Source: Burkholderiales bacterium
GTDB lineage: Bacteria; Pseudomonadota; Gammaproteobacteria; Burkholderiales; JAEUOS01
Assembly (NCBI GenBank): GCA_016790635.1
Contig: JAEUOR010000003.1
Coordinates: 1-64,000 of the forward strand
Reading direction: 5' to 3'
Length of the DNA: 64,000 nt
Position numbers and translations under genes: made by a program. Of the stretch, positions 43,637 through 52,133 are shown in pieces; position 1 is the stretch's first letter; every line of letters begins with the position of its first letter. The notes under the pieces were generated by a model. That model had not been told where the DNA came from. It did no database searches and saw only the letters and a list, made by a program, of their open reading frames with translations.

Positions 43637-45041
43637 GGCGGTCGGCGGGGCGCGCAACAGCGCGCGCCGGCCGCACGCGCAGATCGCCGGTGACGACCTG
43701 CTCTCGGCCATCGAGGCGCTGCTCGATCCGGCTGTGCTGGTCGCATCGCTGTGGGTGATCGCGCTGGTCTACGAGAATGAACTGCCGCCGGCCTACCTGA
43801 TTCTGGCCGTAATCGTCTTCTCGATCACCTTTCCCGGCACCTCGCGCCTGCAGTTCTCGGTGCGTCGCGTGATCACCGACGTCATCTTCACCTGGACCTG
43901 GATCGCGGGCCTGTTGCTCCTGACAGGCGTGGCGACCCGCTACATCCGCGAGTTCGACGAGGCCGCCATCCTGACCTGGCTGTGGGCTGCGCCTGCCGCG
44001 CAGATCGGCGCGCATTTTCTCTTGCGCGTCGGCGCCCCCTGGGTGCTGGCCTTGCAGGGGCCGCCGCAGCGCGCGGTCATCGTCGGCATGAACGACCAGG
44101 GTCTTGCGCTGGCCGGGCGCATCGCCGACGCCCGCTACACGCGCATGCAGATCCTGGGGTTTTTCGACGACCGCGCGCGCGACCGCCTGACCGGCGCCGG
44201 CGAGCACGCGCTCTTGGGGCGCCTGGCCGACCTGCCGCGCTACGCGCGCGAGAACCGCGTGCAGCTCATCTACCTGTCGCTGCCGATGGCCTCCCAGCCG
44301 CGCATCCTGTCGGTGCTCTCCGACTTGAAGGACACGACCGCGTCGATCTATTTCGTGCCCGACATGTTCGTCACCGACCTGATCCAGGGGCGTTCCGGCC
44401 AGGTGTACGGCATGCCGGTGATCTCGGTGTGCGAGACGCCGTTTCGCGGCGCCAATGGCTTCATCAAGCGCCTGTCCGACCTGGTGCTGGCGACGATGAT
44501 CCTGATCCTGACCCTGCCTGTCATGCTCTTGATCGCGCTGGCGATCAAGCTTGATTCGCGCGGGCCCGTCATCTTCAAGCAGCGCCGTTATGGCCTGGAC
44601 GGGGAGGAGATCCATGTCTACAAGTTCCGCTCCATGTCGGTGACCGAGGACGGCGCGCAAATCATCCAGGTCAGCCGCAACGATGCGCGGGTGACCCGCG
44701 TCGGCGCCTTCTTGCGTCGCACGTCCCTGGACGAACTGCCGCAGTTCTTGAACGTGCTGCAGGGGCGCATGAGCATCGTCGGGCCGCGCCCGCACGCGGT
44801 GGCGCACAACGAGATGTACCGCAAGCTCATCACCGGCTACATGCTGCGCCACAAGGTCCGCCCGGGCATCACCGGCTGGGCGCAGGTGAACGGGTTTCGC
44901 GGCGAGACCCGCGAACTGGAGAAGATGAAGGCGCGCGTCGATTACGACCTCGACTACCTGCGCAACTGGTCGCTGGCGCTGGATTTGAGAATCATCATCA
45001 AGACCGTCCTGGTGGTTTTTCGCGATCAGGGGGCCTATTAG
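43623..45041 (+). CDS. epsB: Undecaprenyl-phosphate glycosyl-1-phosphate transferase, EpsB type
   Basis: A 472-residue membrane enzyme; the ATG at 43623 is chosen, with a GTG six bases before also possible. The first 120 residues hold four hydrophobic segments, then a CoA-binding-like domain (QRAVIVGMNDQGLALAGRIADA), a further transmembrane segment near 310 (LSDLVLATMILILTLPVMLL) and the C-terminal bacterial sugar transferase domain with KFRSM near 339, RRTSLDELPQFLNVLQGRMSIVGPRP near 370-395 and VRPGITGWAQVNGFRGET near 415. It primes polysaccharide synthesis by placing a hexose-1-phosphate on the lipid carrier. It overlaps epsA and starts the structural part of the locus. Confidence 0.93.
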   Translation: MERIEAVGGARNSARRPHAQIAGDDLLSAIEALLDPAVLVASLWVIALVYENELPPAYLILAVIVFSITFPGTSRLQFSVRRVITDVIFTWTWIAGLLLLTGVATRYIREFDEAAILTWLWAAPAAQIGAHFLLRVGAPWVLALQGPPQRAVIVGMNDQGLALAGRIADARYTRMQILGFFDDRARDRLTGAGEHALLGRLADLPRYARENRVQLIYLSLPMASQPRILSVLSDLKDTTASIYFVPDMFVTDLIQGRSGQVYGMPVISVCETPFRGANGFIKRLSDLVLATMILILTLPVMLLIALAIKLDSRGPVIFKQRRYGLDGEEIHVYKFRSMSVTEDGAQIIQVSRNDARVTRVGAFLRRTSLDELPQFLNVLQGRMSIVGPRPHAVAHNEMYRKLITGYMLRHKVRPGITGWAQVNGFRGETRELEKMKARVDYDLDYLRNWSLALDLRIIIKTVLVVFRDQGAY

Positions 45042-45062
45042 CAACCGAAGTTGCGGTCAGAC

Positions 45063-45091
45063 TTGAAATATGGGTTGCAAGTGACTGTATT
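45063..45091 (+). promoter_or_regulatory. Candidate promoter before the cyclic-nucleotide-binding gene
   Basis: TTGAAA (5 of 6 to TTGACA) and TGTATT (3 of 6) are 17 bases apart in the AT-rich 123-base gap after epsB. A GCAAC/GTTGC hairpin with CGAA loop lies just upstream (about 45042-45055). Evidence is moderate; it would separate epsAB from the downstream eps genes. Confidence 0.35.
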
Positions 45092-45164
45092 TATTGAAAC
45101 AATCGCATCAATGCGCTCCGAGCCCCGGGCCGGAGCGTCGCTTTGGGAATAAACTCTGATCAGC

Positions 45165-45692
45165 ATGGTCTCCCCCGCGCGCAATCCGCTGGCCGGCATG
45201 GCCCCCTTAGGCCCCGGCACCGACTATCTCGAGGACATCCTCGCGGTATTGCAGCCGCTCGCGCTCTTCGAGGGGTTTTCGGTTGCAGAAAACCGGCAGT
45301 TGTGTGAATACCTCGAGTGTTATGGCTCCCCCGGGGGCAGCGTGATCGTCCACGAAGGGGAGCCCGGCACCTTCATGGCCATCGTCGTGACCGGCACGGT
45401 AGGCGTGACCAAGCGTGGCGAAGACAGCGAGGTGCGCGAGGTTGCGCAGCTGGGCCCTGGTTCGTTCCTGGGCGAGATGTCGCTCATCGATGGCAAGCCG
45501 CGATTTGCCACCTGCGTCACACTCCAGCCTTCGGATCTGGCGGTGTTGTCACGTGACAACCTGAACCGCATCCTGATCGACCACCCGCGCCTGGGGCAGA
45601 AGCTGCTCCTCATGCTGCTGCGCCTGATGACCGCGCGGCTGCGCGAGACCACGCTGCGCATGCTGCCGCAAGTGGTCGACGGAACGGTGTGA
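45165..45692 (+). CDS. Stand-alone cyclic-nucleotide-binding domain protein
   Basis: A 175-residue protein consisting of one cNMP-binding domain without a DNA-binding helix-turn-helix. Residues 35-150 include LFEGFSVAENRQLCEYLECYGSPGGSVIVHEGEPGTFMAIVVTGTVGV (read as short landmarks) and the phosphate-binding cassette GSFLGEMSLIDGKPRFATC, where the Glu and Arg that contact the nucleotide are present. It could sense cAMP, cGMP or c-di-GMP by direct binding and pass a signal to a partner. It lies between epsB and epsL, overlaps epsL by one base, and suggests second-messenger control of polysaccharide production. A nucleotide cyclase is in this window at 1273, 44 kb away. Confidence 0.85.
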   Translation: MVSPARNPLAGMAPLGPGTDYLEDILAVLQPLALFEGFSVAENRQLCEYLECYGSPGGSVIVHEGEPGTFMAIVVTGTVGVTKRGEDSEVREVAQLGPGSFLGEMSLIDGKPRFATCVTLQPSDLAVLSRDNLNRILIDHPRLGQKLLLMLLRLMTARLRETTLRMLPQVVDGTV

Positions 45693-46915
45693 TGCCATGC
45701 TTCAAGCGCCCGCGCGCCAAGGTCGGCCGGATGCTGGTGACCGGCGTGTTCGCCTGCGCCTGCACGCTGGCGGCGGCCGACGAGTTCGACGTGGTCAACT
45801 TCACCGCCGGTGCGACCATGCTGTATGACGACAACGTGTTTCGCCTGTCAGGTGGAGCAGACCCCAACCGCTTCCTGGGCACCAGCCGTCGTGACGACCT
45901 GTTGACGGTGACCTCGGCGGGCATCCGCATCAACAAGCCGGTGTCGCTGCAGCGCTTCGAGTTGGATGCCAGCTACAACGAATTCCGCTACCAGCGCTTC
46001 GGGCAGCTGTCCTACGGCGCCTTCAACTACCTGGGCACCTGGCGCTGGAGCGTGACGCCCAGGTTCAACGGCAGCCTCTCGACCGAGCGGCGTCAGTCGC
46101 TCCGCAGTTTCATCGACTTCATCGGTTTTGTGCGCAACCTGCGTACCGACGAGACTACGCGCTTCAGCGCGGAGTACCGCCTGGATGGCGCTTGGCGTTT
46201 GATCGGCGGCGCGACCGCCTACGAGGGGCGGAACAGCCAGCCCTTTCTAGCGCAGCAGGACTTACGGCAGGACTCGTTCGAAGGCGGGGTGCGTTACGAA
46301 TATGCCTCTGGCAGCTTCCTGAGCGCGGTAGTGCGCGGCACGTCTGGTGCCTTCATCAACCGCCCGGCGCCGGCTGCCGCGTCTTTGGTCGACACCGGAT
46401 TTGCCGATCGCGAGCTCGAAGGGCGCATGGCCTGGCTTTTCAGCGCCAAGTCGCGCCTGGACGCCCGCCTGACCTGGCTGGAGCGCAAGCACGACAACTT
46501 TGCCCAGCGCGACTACAGCGGCCTGGCCGGCAACGCGGTGCTGACCTGGGGGGTTAGCGCCAAGACCCGCGTGCGCACGACCTTCTCGCGCGACCTGCTG
46601 TCGTTCCAGTTGGCCTCCAGCAGCTACAACCGAGTGCAGCGTGTGGCCCTCGAGCCGGAATGGCAGGTCAGCGCCAAGGTATTGGCGCGCGCACGGGTGG
46701 AGCACTCCACGCGCGAATTTCTGGGCCCGGTCGCAGTGACGCCGCAGAACGGCCGCGTTGACCGCCTGACCGGCTGGTACGGCGGAGTGGACTGGCAGCC
46801 GCGCCGCTACGTCACCTTGTCCGCCTCCTTGCAGGGCGATCGTCGCTCTTCCACCGTACCGGGGCTGGACTTTCGCAGCACCCAGGCGGTGCTTTCCGCA
46901 CAGTTCACTTTCTGA
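45692..46915 (+). CDS. epsL: Outer-membrane beta-barrel protein EpsL
   Basis: A 407-residue protein of the exopolysaccharide EpsL family. An N-terminal signal peptide ends near TLAAADE. The mature part is rich in alternating amphipathic strands with aromatic ends (for example LYDDNVFRLSG, ARLTWLERKHDNFAQRDYSG, VRTTFSRDLLSFQ) and terminates in the outer-membrane signature Phe (AQFTF). It likely forms a barrel that binds or passes the polymer. The start overlaps the previous gene by one base (TGATG). Confidence 0.86.
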   Translation: MPCFKRPRAKVGRMLVTGVFACACTLAAADEFDVVNFTAGATMLYDDNVFRLSGGADPNRFLGTSRRDDLLTVTSAGIRINKPVSLQRFELDASYNEFRYQRFGQLSYGAFNYLGTWRWSVTPRFNGSLSTERRQSLRSFIDFIGFVRNLRTDETTRFSAEYRLDGAWRLIGGATAYEGRNSQPFLAQQDLRQDSFEGGVRYEYASGSFLSAVVRGTSGAFINRPAPAAASLVDTGFADRELEGRMAWLFSAKSRLDARLTWLERKHDNFAQRDYSGLAGNAVLTWGVSAKTRVRTTFSRDLLSFQLASSSYNRVQRVALEPEWQVSAKVLARARVEHSTREFLGPVAVTPQNGRVDRLTGWYGGVDWQPRRYVTLSASLQGDRRSSTVPGLDFRSTQAVLSAQFTF

Positions 46916-46928
46916 AGGCTTAAAAACG

Positions 46929-47870
46929 ATGGCGAACCAATCCCCGAACCATACCAGGCTCCTGCGCCTGGCCGCCGTGACACTGGCCGCCCTGGTGCTG
47001 GCTTCCTGCGGCAAGGACGAGCAGAAGGCCGCCACCCAGGTAGCTGCCAAGGTCGGCTCCGAGGAAATCTCGGTACACCAGATCAATTTCGTGATGACAC
47101 GTGCCGGTGCCAACCCTACGCCTGAAAATGCCTCTGCCGTGCGCAAGGCCGCGCTTGATCGCCTGATCGATCAGCAACTTCTGGTCGAGGCCGCCAAGGA
47201 CAAGAAGGTCGACCGCTCGCCCGACGTGCTCATGGCCATGGAAATGGCGCGCCGCGAAGTGCTGGCGCGCGCCTACCTGGAGCAGATGGGCGCGGCCTTG
47301 CCCAAGCCCACCGACGAGGAGATCAAGAAGTTCTACGGCGCCAACCCTTGGCTCTTTTCGGAGCGGCGCGTGTTCGCCATCCAGGAACTGATCGTTCCCG
47401 CCGCGGCCGGTGTGGCCGTGTCGCTGCGCGAACTGATTGACGGCGGCAAATCGATCACCGAGATCGCCAAGTGGCTGGACGGCAAGGGCATCAAGTACCA
47501 GGCAGGCGCGGCCAACCGCACCGCCGAGCAGATCCCGCTGGAGTTCCTGCCGCGCATCCATGCGCTGAAGGACGGGCAGGGCCTGGTGATCGAGGCCGGG
47601 CAGGGGGTGACTGCGCTGCGCGTGGTGGCGTCGCAATCCCAGCCGGTGCCGGAGGCGCAGGCGCTGCCGCGCGTGCAGCAGTTCCTCATGAACCAGCGCA
47701 TCAGCGAGGCCAGCGCGCAGGAAATGAAGCGCCTGAAGGAAAAAGCCAAGATCAGCTATCAGGGCGATTTTGCGACGGCCGCGGCGGCGCCCGCTGCTGC
47801 GCCGGCCAGCCCGATGGCGACCCCGCCGCTGGATGCGGGCATCGAAAAAGGCTTGAAGGGGCTCAAGTGA
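46929..47870 (+). CDS. epsD: EpsD-family peptidyl-prolyl isomerase/chaperone lipoprotein
   Basis: A 313-residue lipoprotein, lipobox VLASC near residue 24. It resembles SurA/PpiD-like chaperones: an N-terminal chaperone part (AALDRLIDQQLLVEAA, ARREVLARAYLEQMG) and a central parvulin-like region around residues 120-200 (EEIKKFYGANPWLFSERRVFAIQELIV), ending in an Ala/Pro-rich tail. It probably assists folding of outer-membrane or secreted components of the pathway in the periplasm. It may be inactive as an isomerase because the rotamase signature is degenerate. Confidence 0.87.
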   Translation: MANQSPNHTRLLRLAAVTLAALVLASCGKDEQKAATQVAAKVGSEEISVHQINFVMTRAGANPTPENASAVRKAALDRLIDQQLLVEAAKDKKVDRSPDVLMAMEMARREVLARAYLEQMGAALPKPTDEEIKKFYGANPWLFSERRVFAIQELIVPAAAGVAVSLRELIDGGKSITEIAKWLDGKGIKYQAGAANRTAEQIPLEFLPRIHALKDGQGLVIEAGQGVTALRVVASQSQPVPEAQALPRVQQFLMNQRISEASAQEMKRLKEKAKISYQGDFATAAAAPAAAPASPMATPPLDAGIEKGLKGLK

Positions 47871-47875
47871 GGAAC

Positions 47876-48682
47876 ATGAAGCATTTGCTGGGACGTTTGG
47901 GGGTCTTGCTAGCACTCGCCCTGGGCCTGTGCGGCGCGGTCGTGGCGCAAGGACTCGACTATGCGCTCGGTGCCGGCGACGCGATCCGCGTGCAGGTGTT
48001 CCAGAACCCGGACCTGACCGTCGAGGCGCGGGTCTCCGAGACCGGCACCATCAACTACCCTCTGATCGGCCAGGTGCAGTTGGGCGGACTATCGATCGCC
48101 GCGGCAGAGAAAAAGATCGCCGATGCGCTGCGCACCGGCGGCTTCGTGCAGCGCCCGCAGGTCAACATCGTGCTGGTGGCGGTGCGCGGCAACCAGGTGA
48201 GCGTGCTGGGCCAGGTCAACCGGCCCGGACGCTTTCCGCTCGAGACCTTCAACACCCGTGTGACCGACATGCTGGCCATGGCCGGCGGCGCCACGCAGGT
48301 CGGCGACGACAAGGTCATCGTGACTGGCATCCGCGAAGGCAAGCCGTTTCGCCGCGTGATCGACATCCCGGCGCTGTACCTGTTGCCAGGCGGCGAGCAG
48401 GACATTGTGCTCGTTGGCGGCGACAGCATCTACGTGCACCGCGCGCCGGTGTTCTACATCTACGGCGAGGCGCAGCGCCCGGGGTCGTATCGCATCGAGC
48501 GCGGCATGACCATCATGCAGGCGCTGGCGCAGGGCGGCGGGCCGACCGCGCGCGGCGATGAAAGACGGCTCAAATTGCACCGCAAGAACGCGCAAGGTGC
48601 CGTGGAGGTGATCCAGCGACCGCCGATGACCGACGCAGTCCTGCCCGACGATGTGTTGTATGTGACCGAGAGCCTGTTCTAG
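47876..48682 (+). CDS. epsE: Polysaccharide export protein EpsE (Wza-like)
   Basis: A 268-residue outer-membrane export protein. The ATG at 47876 gives a signal peptide (LLGRLGVLLALALGLCGAVVAQ). A GTG nine bases earlier is also in frame. The poly-export domain at about residues 30-110 has YALGAGDAIRVQVFQNPDLTVEARVSETG and PLIGQVQLGG, followed by two SLBB-type modules (GQVNRPGRFPLETFNTRVTDMLAMAGG, EAQRPGSYRIERGMTIMQALAQGGG). It should form the channel through the periplasm and outer membrane for the polymer. No lipobox is seen, unlike Wza. Confidence 0.92.
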   Translation: MKHLLGRLGVLLALALGLCGAVVAQGLDYALGAGDAIRVQVFQNPDLTVEARVSETGTINYPLIGQVQLGGLSIAAAEKKIADALRTGGFVQRPQVNIVLVAVRGNQVSVLGQVNRPGRFPLETFNTRVTDMLAMAGGATQVGDDKVIVTGIREGKPFRRVIDIPALYLLPGGEQDIVLVGGDSIYVHRAPVFYIYGEAQRPGSYRIERGMTIMQALAQGGGPTARGDERRLKLHRKNAQGAVEVIQRPPMTDAVLPDDVLYVTESLF

Positions 48683-48708
48683 GCCGCCACGCGAGGAGTC
48701 TCTGCGAC

Positions 48709-50094
48709 ATGACGTTCAGTCAATTCCTGTTGATCTTGAAGGCGCGGTTCTGGACCGTGCTTGTGACCTTGGCGCTGGTGGTTGCAGTGACCGTTGGGGT
48801 AAGTCTTGTGATTCCGAAGGAGTACACAGCCAACACAGCAATCGTAGTTGACGTCAAGTCGCCGGATCCAGTGGCGGGGATGGTACTGCCTGCGCTGATT
48901 GCGCCAGGATATATGGCCACGCAAGTCGACATCATCAACAGCGATCGCGTGGCACAACGCGTGGTGAAGATGCTCAAGCTCGACGAAAGCCCGTCAGTTC
49001 GTCAGCAGTGGCAGGAGGCGACAGAAGGAAAGGGGAACGTCAACACGTGGCTTGCGGAACTGTTGCAGAAGAAGCTTGACGTGCGCCCTTCGCGCGAGAG
49101 CAATGTCATCAACATCGGCTTCAGGGGCGCCGATCCGAAGTTTGCCGCGGCCGTAGCGAACGCGTTCGCGCAGGCCTACATCGACGTCAACCTTGAATTG
49201 AAGGTGGAGCCGGCGCGCCAATATGCGACTTGGTTCGAAGGACAGGTCAAGCAGGCGCGCGCGCAACTGGAAAAAGCACAGCTTGCGTTGACGGAGTTCA
49301 CGCAGCGCACGGGCATTGTCGCGGCCGAAGAGCGGCTCGATTTCGAGAACAACAAGCTGAGTGAGCTATCGATGCAGCTCTCCGCAGTGCAGGCACAGAC
49401 AGCCGACAGTGCCAGCAAGCAGAAGTCCGGTGCGAAGGCGGATACCCTTGCCGAGGTAATGCAGAATCCGCTTTTGAATCAACTGAAGGCCGATATCGCT
49501 CGACTCGAAGGGCGGCTCAAGGACAGCAACGTCAATCTTGGCAAGAACCACCCGCAAACGCAGCGGGCTGAGGAGGAGTTGGCGAGCCTGCGATCCAAGC
49601 TTGACGCCGAGACAAAGCAGGTGACCAGTTCCATTGGCACGACGCTTGGCGTGAACCGCCAGAAGGAACAGGAGCTGCGGGCGGCTATCGCGGCCCAGAA
49701 AGCCAGAGTGCTCGAACTCAATAAGACCCGTGACGAAATCAACGTGCTCAAGCGGGACTTCGAGACCGCGCAGAGAAATTACGAGCTGGTCAGCGTCCGC
49801 TCTTCTCAGACAAAGCTGGAGTCGACATCGGTGCAGACCAATATCGCAGTCCTGAATGCGGCGCCGGAACCGATCGAACCCTCGCGCCCGCGCATGCTGC
49901 TCAACGCAGTAGTGGCGGTCTTTCTGGGGATATTTCTGGGCGTCGGGCTGGCGTTCATGCGCGAGCTGGCGAACCGCCGGGTGCGCTCGGCCGAGGACCT
50001 GTCCGAGTTGATTGGACTTCCGCTTCTCGCAACCATTCCGAAGGCCGACCTGCCGGGTCGCTCATTTTTCGGGCCAAAAGCGCGTGCAGCATGA
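48709..50094 (+). CDS. epsF: Chain-length determinant protein EpsF (Wzz-type)
   Basis: A 461-residue inner-membrane protein. One N-terminal hydrophobic segment (FWTVLVTLALVVAVTVGVSLVI) follows the start, a long periplasmic coiled-coil region spans about 60-400, and a C-terminal membrane segment (LLNAVVAVFLGIFLGVGLAFM) precedes a cytoplasmic end with RSAEDLSELIGLPLLATIP. This is the polysaccharide co-polymerase layout that sets polymer length with the EpsG partner. The cytoplasmic tail ends before any kinase domain; the kinase is separate. Confidence 0.92.
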   Translation: MTFSQFLLILKARFWTVLVTLALVVAVTVGVSLVIPKEYTANTAIVVDVKSPDPVAGMVLPALIAPGYMATQVDIINSDRVAQRVVKMLKLDESPSVRQQWQEATEGKGNVNTWLAELLQKKLDVRPSRESNVINIGFRGADPKFAAAVANAFAQAYIDVNLELKVEPARQYATWFEGQVKQARAQLEKAQLALTEFTQRTGIVAAEERLDFENNKLSELSMQLSAVQAQTADSASKQKSGAKADTLAEVMQNPLLNQLKADIARLEGRLKDSNVNLGKNHPQTQRAEEELASLRSKLDAETKQVTSSIGTTLGVNRQKEQELRAAIAAQKARVLELNKTRDEINVLKRDFETAQRNYELVSVRSSQTKLESTSVQTNIAVLNAAPEPIEPSRPRMLLNAVVAVFLGIFLGVGLAFMRELANRRVRSAEDLSELIGLPLLATIPKADLPGRSFFGPKARAA

Positions 50095-50113
50095 CAATGA
50101 CGACGGAAACTCC

Positions 50114-50989
50114 ATGAGTGCAGTGCCTGATACCCAAGCCAAGCCCACCGTGAGCCGCGGGAGATCGATCGGCGCGATTCTCATCGATAGTGGTCGACTC
50201 ACCGCTGAGGACGCAGAGAAGATACTGCGCCTGCAGAAGGAACGTGGCATGCGCTTCGGCGATGCCGCCCAACAACTGAGGTTGCTGACCGAAGACGATA
50301 TCCGCTTTGCGCTTGCGCGCCAGTTTGACTATCCGTACCTGCCCGCTGGCGACCATAGCCTCTCGCAGGAATTGGTGGCAGCCTACCGGCCGTTTACCGA
50401 GCCTGTGGAGCGTTTGCGTGCACTGCGCAGCCAACTTGTGCTGCGTTGGTTCGACGGCGCGGACTCGCGCAAGGCTCTGGCAATCGTTAGCCCCGGCATT
50501 GGGGACGGGCGGAGCTTTCTTGCGGCAAACCTTGCAATCGTATTTTCGCAACTCGGCGAGCGCACTGTGCTGGTCGATGCGGATTTGCGCAATCCGCGCC
50601 AGCATGAGCTTTTTCATCTGGCCAACAAGGGCGGGCTTTCGGACGTGCTGGCAGGGCGTGCGGGCCCAGAATCCGTCGTGCGAATTCCCAATCTGCTCGG
50701 TTTGTCAGTTTTGCCAGCGGGAGCAACGCCGCCCAATCCGCAGGAGCTACTTGGGCGTGTTGCGTTCGTGGAACTCCTCCAAGAGTTAGGCAAGAACTTC
50801 GATACCATCATCATCGACACACCTGCGACCGGTGCGTTCGCCGATGCGCACACTGTGGCCGCGCGTGCAGGCGCGGCCTTGTTGGTTGCGCGCAAGAACC
50901 TGACCTCCGCAAGCGAGCTTCAAATGCTGGCGCGAAGCATGCAGCAAAGTGGCGTGGAGCTCGTGGGCTCAGCACTGAATGTCTCCTGA
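50114..50989 (+). CDS. epsG: EpsG chain-length tyrosine-kinase-like protein
   Basis: A 291-residue partner of EpsF, 19 bases after its stop; I chose ATG 50114. The N-terminal about 100 residues have GAILIDSGRLTAEDAEKILRLQKERGMRFGD, a segment that resembles bacterial type II secretion/PilB N-terminal motifs. The C-terminal BY-kinase-type ATPase has Walker A-like SPGIGDGRSFLAANLA, where Arg133 replaces the usual Lys, Walker A' VDADLRNPRQHELF, and Walker B-like FDTIIIDTPATGAF. No tyrosine cluster is present at the C-terminus. It may therefore be a regulatory ATPase rather than a phosphorylating kinase. Confidence 0.88.
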   Translation: MSAVPDTQAKPTVSRGRSIGAILIDSGRLTAEDAEKILRLQKERGMRFGDAAQQLRLLTEDDIRFALARQFDYPYLPAGDHSLSQELVAAYRPFTEPVERLRALRSQLVLRWFDGADSRKALAIVSPGIGDGRSFLAANLAIVFSQLGERTVLVDADLRNPRQHELFHLANKGGLSDVLAGRAGPESVVRIPNLLGLSVLPAGATPPNPQELLGRVAFVELLQELGKNFDTIIIDTPATGAFADAHTVAARAGAALLVARKNLTSASELQMLARSMQQSGVELVGSALNVS

Positions 50990-51221
50990 AGGCGGGGGCG
51001 TGTATCGACGGGCCAAGTCATCATGTTGCAACGCTGATGGGAGAACATGCTAGCTTGAGGTCATGCAGGATCAAAAGGTGCGATTGCCATGAATTGATGG
51101 GTGACGTCGAGATGCCTTGCAGCTCGGATTGCGGTGAATGGAAGTTCTGGGTGCCGGGTTGCGGTTCCGAATCAGCCAAGAATCGGCCCCGATAGTTGCT
51201 TGGAGTGCGTGGACTAGGATC

Positions 51222-52133
51222 GTGAGCGCCAATCTGTCATCGATCGATGTGGGTGGTGCCGGCAAGCCGAATCGCCGCCGTGACCTCCTCTTGCCGTGGC
51301 TGGGCGTCATAGCCGGCCTCTGCATTCTCTATGTGCCTAGTCTTTACGGCCTGTTCAAGGGCATCTGGAGCAGCGACGAGCAGGCGCATGGTCCGATCGT
51401 GCTGTTAATCGCCTGCTGGCTGATGTACCGTAAGTGGCCGTTGATGATGCAAGCGAGCGAAGGGGAGAGGCCGTCAGCTTGGGGCTGGCCTCTGTTTGCG
51501 TTCGGTTTGCTGTTGTATGTGATTGGCCGTTCTCAGGACATATTGATATTCGAAATCGGATCCGCAATCTGGTTGTTGACCGCATTCGCGCTCCTGGTGC
51601 GCGGGCCATCGGCGTTCAAAGCGCAATGGTTTGCACTCTTCTTTATGCTGTTCATGATTCCTTTACCAAGCCCTGTCGTCGACGCGGTGACGATGCCGAT
51701 GAAGATGGCAGTTTCGTACGTTGCAGAAAGCGTGCTGTTTGCCGTTGGCTATCCGATTGCGCGGACCGGCGTGATCTTGCAGGTGGGTCAGTACAAATTG
51801 CTAGTTGCAGACGCATGCGCCGGTCTCCACACGTTGTTCACGCTTGAAGCTCTGGGACTGCTCTACCTCAATCTAGTGCAACGTGACTCGCTGTTCCGCA
51901 ATGTCGCATTGGCGGTCCTGATCGTGCCGATATCCTTCACGGCAAACGTGATTCGCGTCATGGTCCTCACGCTCATCACCTATCACTTCGGCGACGCTGC
52001 CGGGCAGGGATTTCTGCATGGCTTTGCAGGGATGGTCCTTTTTCTGTCGGCTCTTCTTCTGATCATAGCGACAGACGCCGTGCTGCAATTCGGCCTTAAG
52101 GCTAGGCAACGTCCAGGCGAGGGGCACGCATGA
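51222..52133 (+). CDS. xrtB: Exosortase B
   Basis: A 303-residue membrane protein with eight or so hydrophobic segments. The GTG start at 51222 (AGGAT upstream) is preferred to an ATG at 51138 that adds a hydrophilic tail; both are plausible. The exosortase triad is visible: Cys199 (VADACAGLHTLFTLEALG), Arg245 (ANVIRVM) and His266 (LHGFAGMVLF). Exosortases cut and sort PEP-CTERM proteins, or attach them to the polymer, in Gram-negative bacteria. The XrtB subtype is linked to this EpsA-EpsI gene order. The gene overlaps epsI by four bases (ATGA). No PEP-CTERM substrate is in the window. Confidence 0.92.
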   Translation: MSANLSSIDVGGAGKPNRRRDLLLPWLGVIAGLCILYVPSLYGLFKGIWSSDEQAHGPIVLLIACWLMYRKWPLMMQASEGERPSAWGWPLFAFGLLLYVIGRSQDILIFEIGSAIWLLTAFALLVRGPSAFKAQWFALFFMLFMIPLPSPVVDAVTMPMKMAVSYVAESVLFAVGYPIARTGVILQVGQYKLLVADACAGLHTLFTLEALGLLYLNLVQRDSLFRNVALAVLIVPISFTANVIRVMVLTLITYHFGDAAGQGFLHGFAGMVLFLSALLLIIATDAVLQFGLKARQRPGEGHA

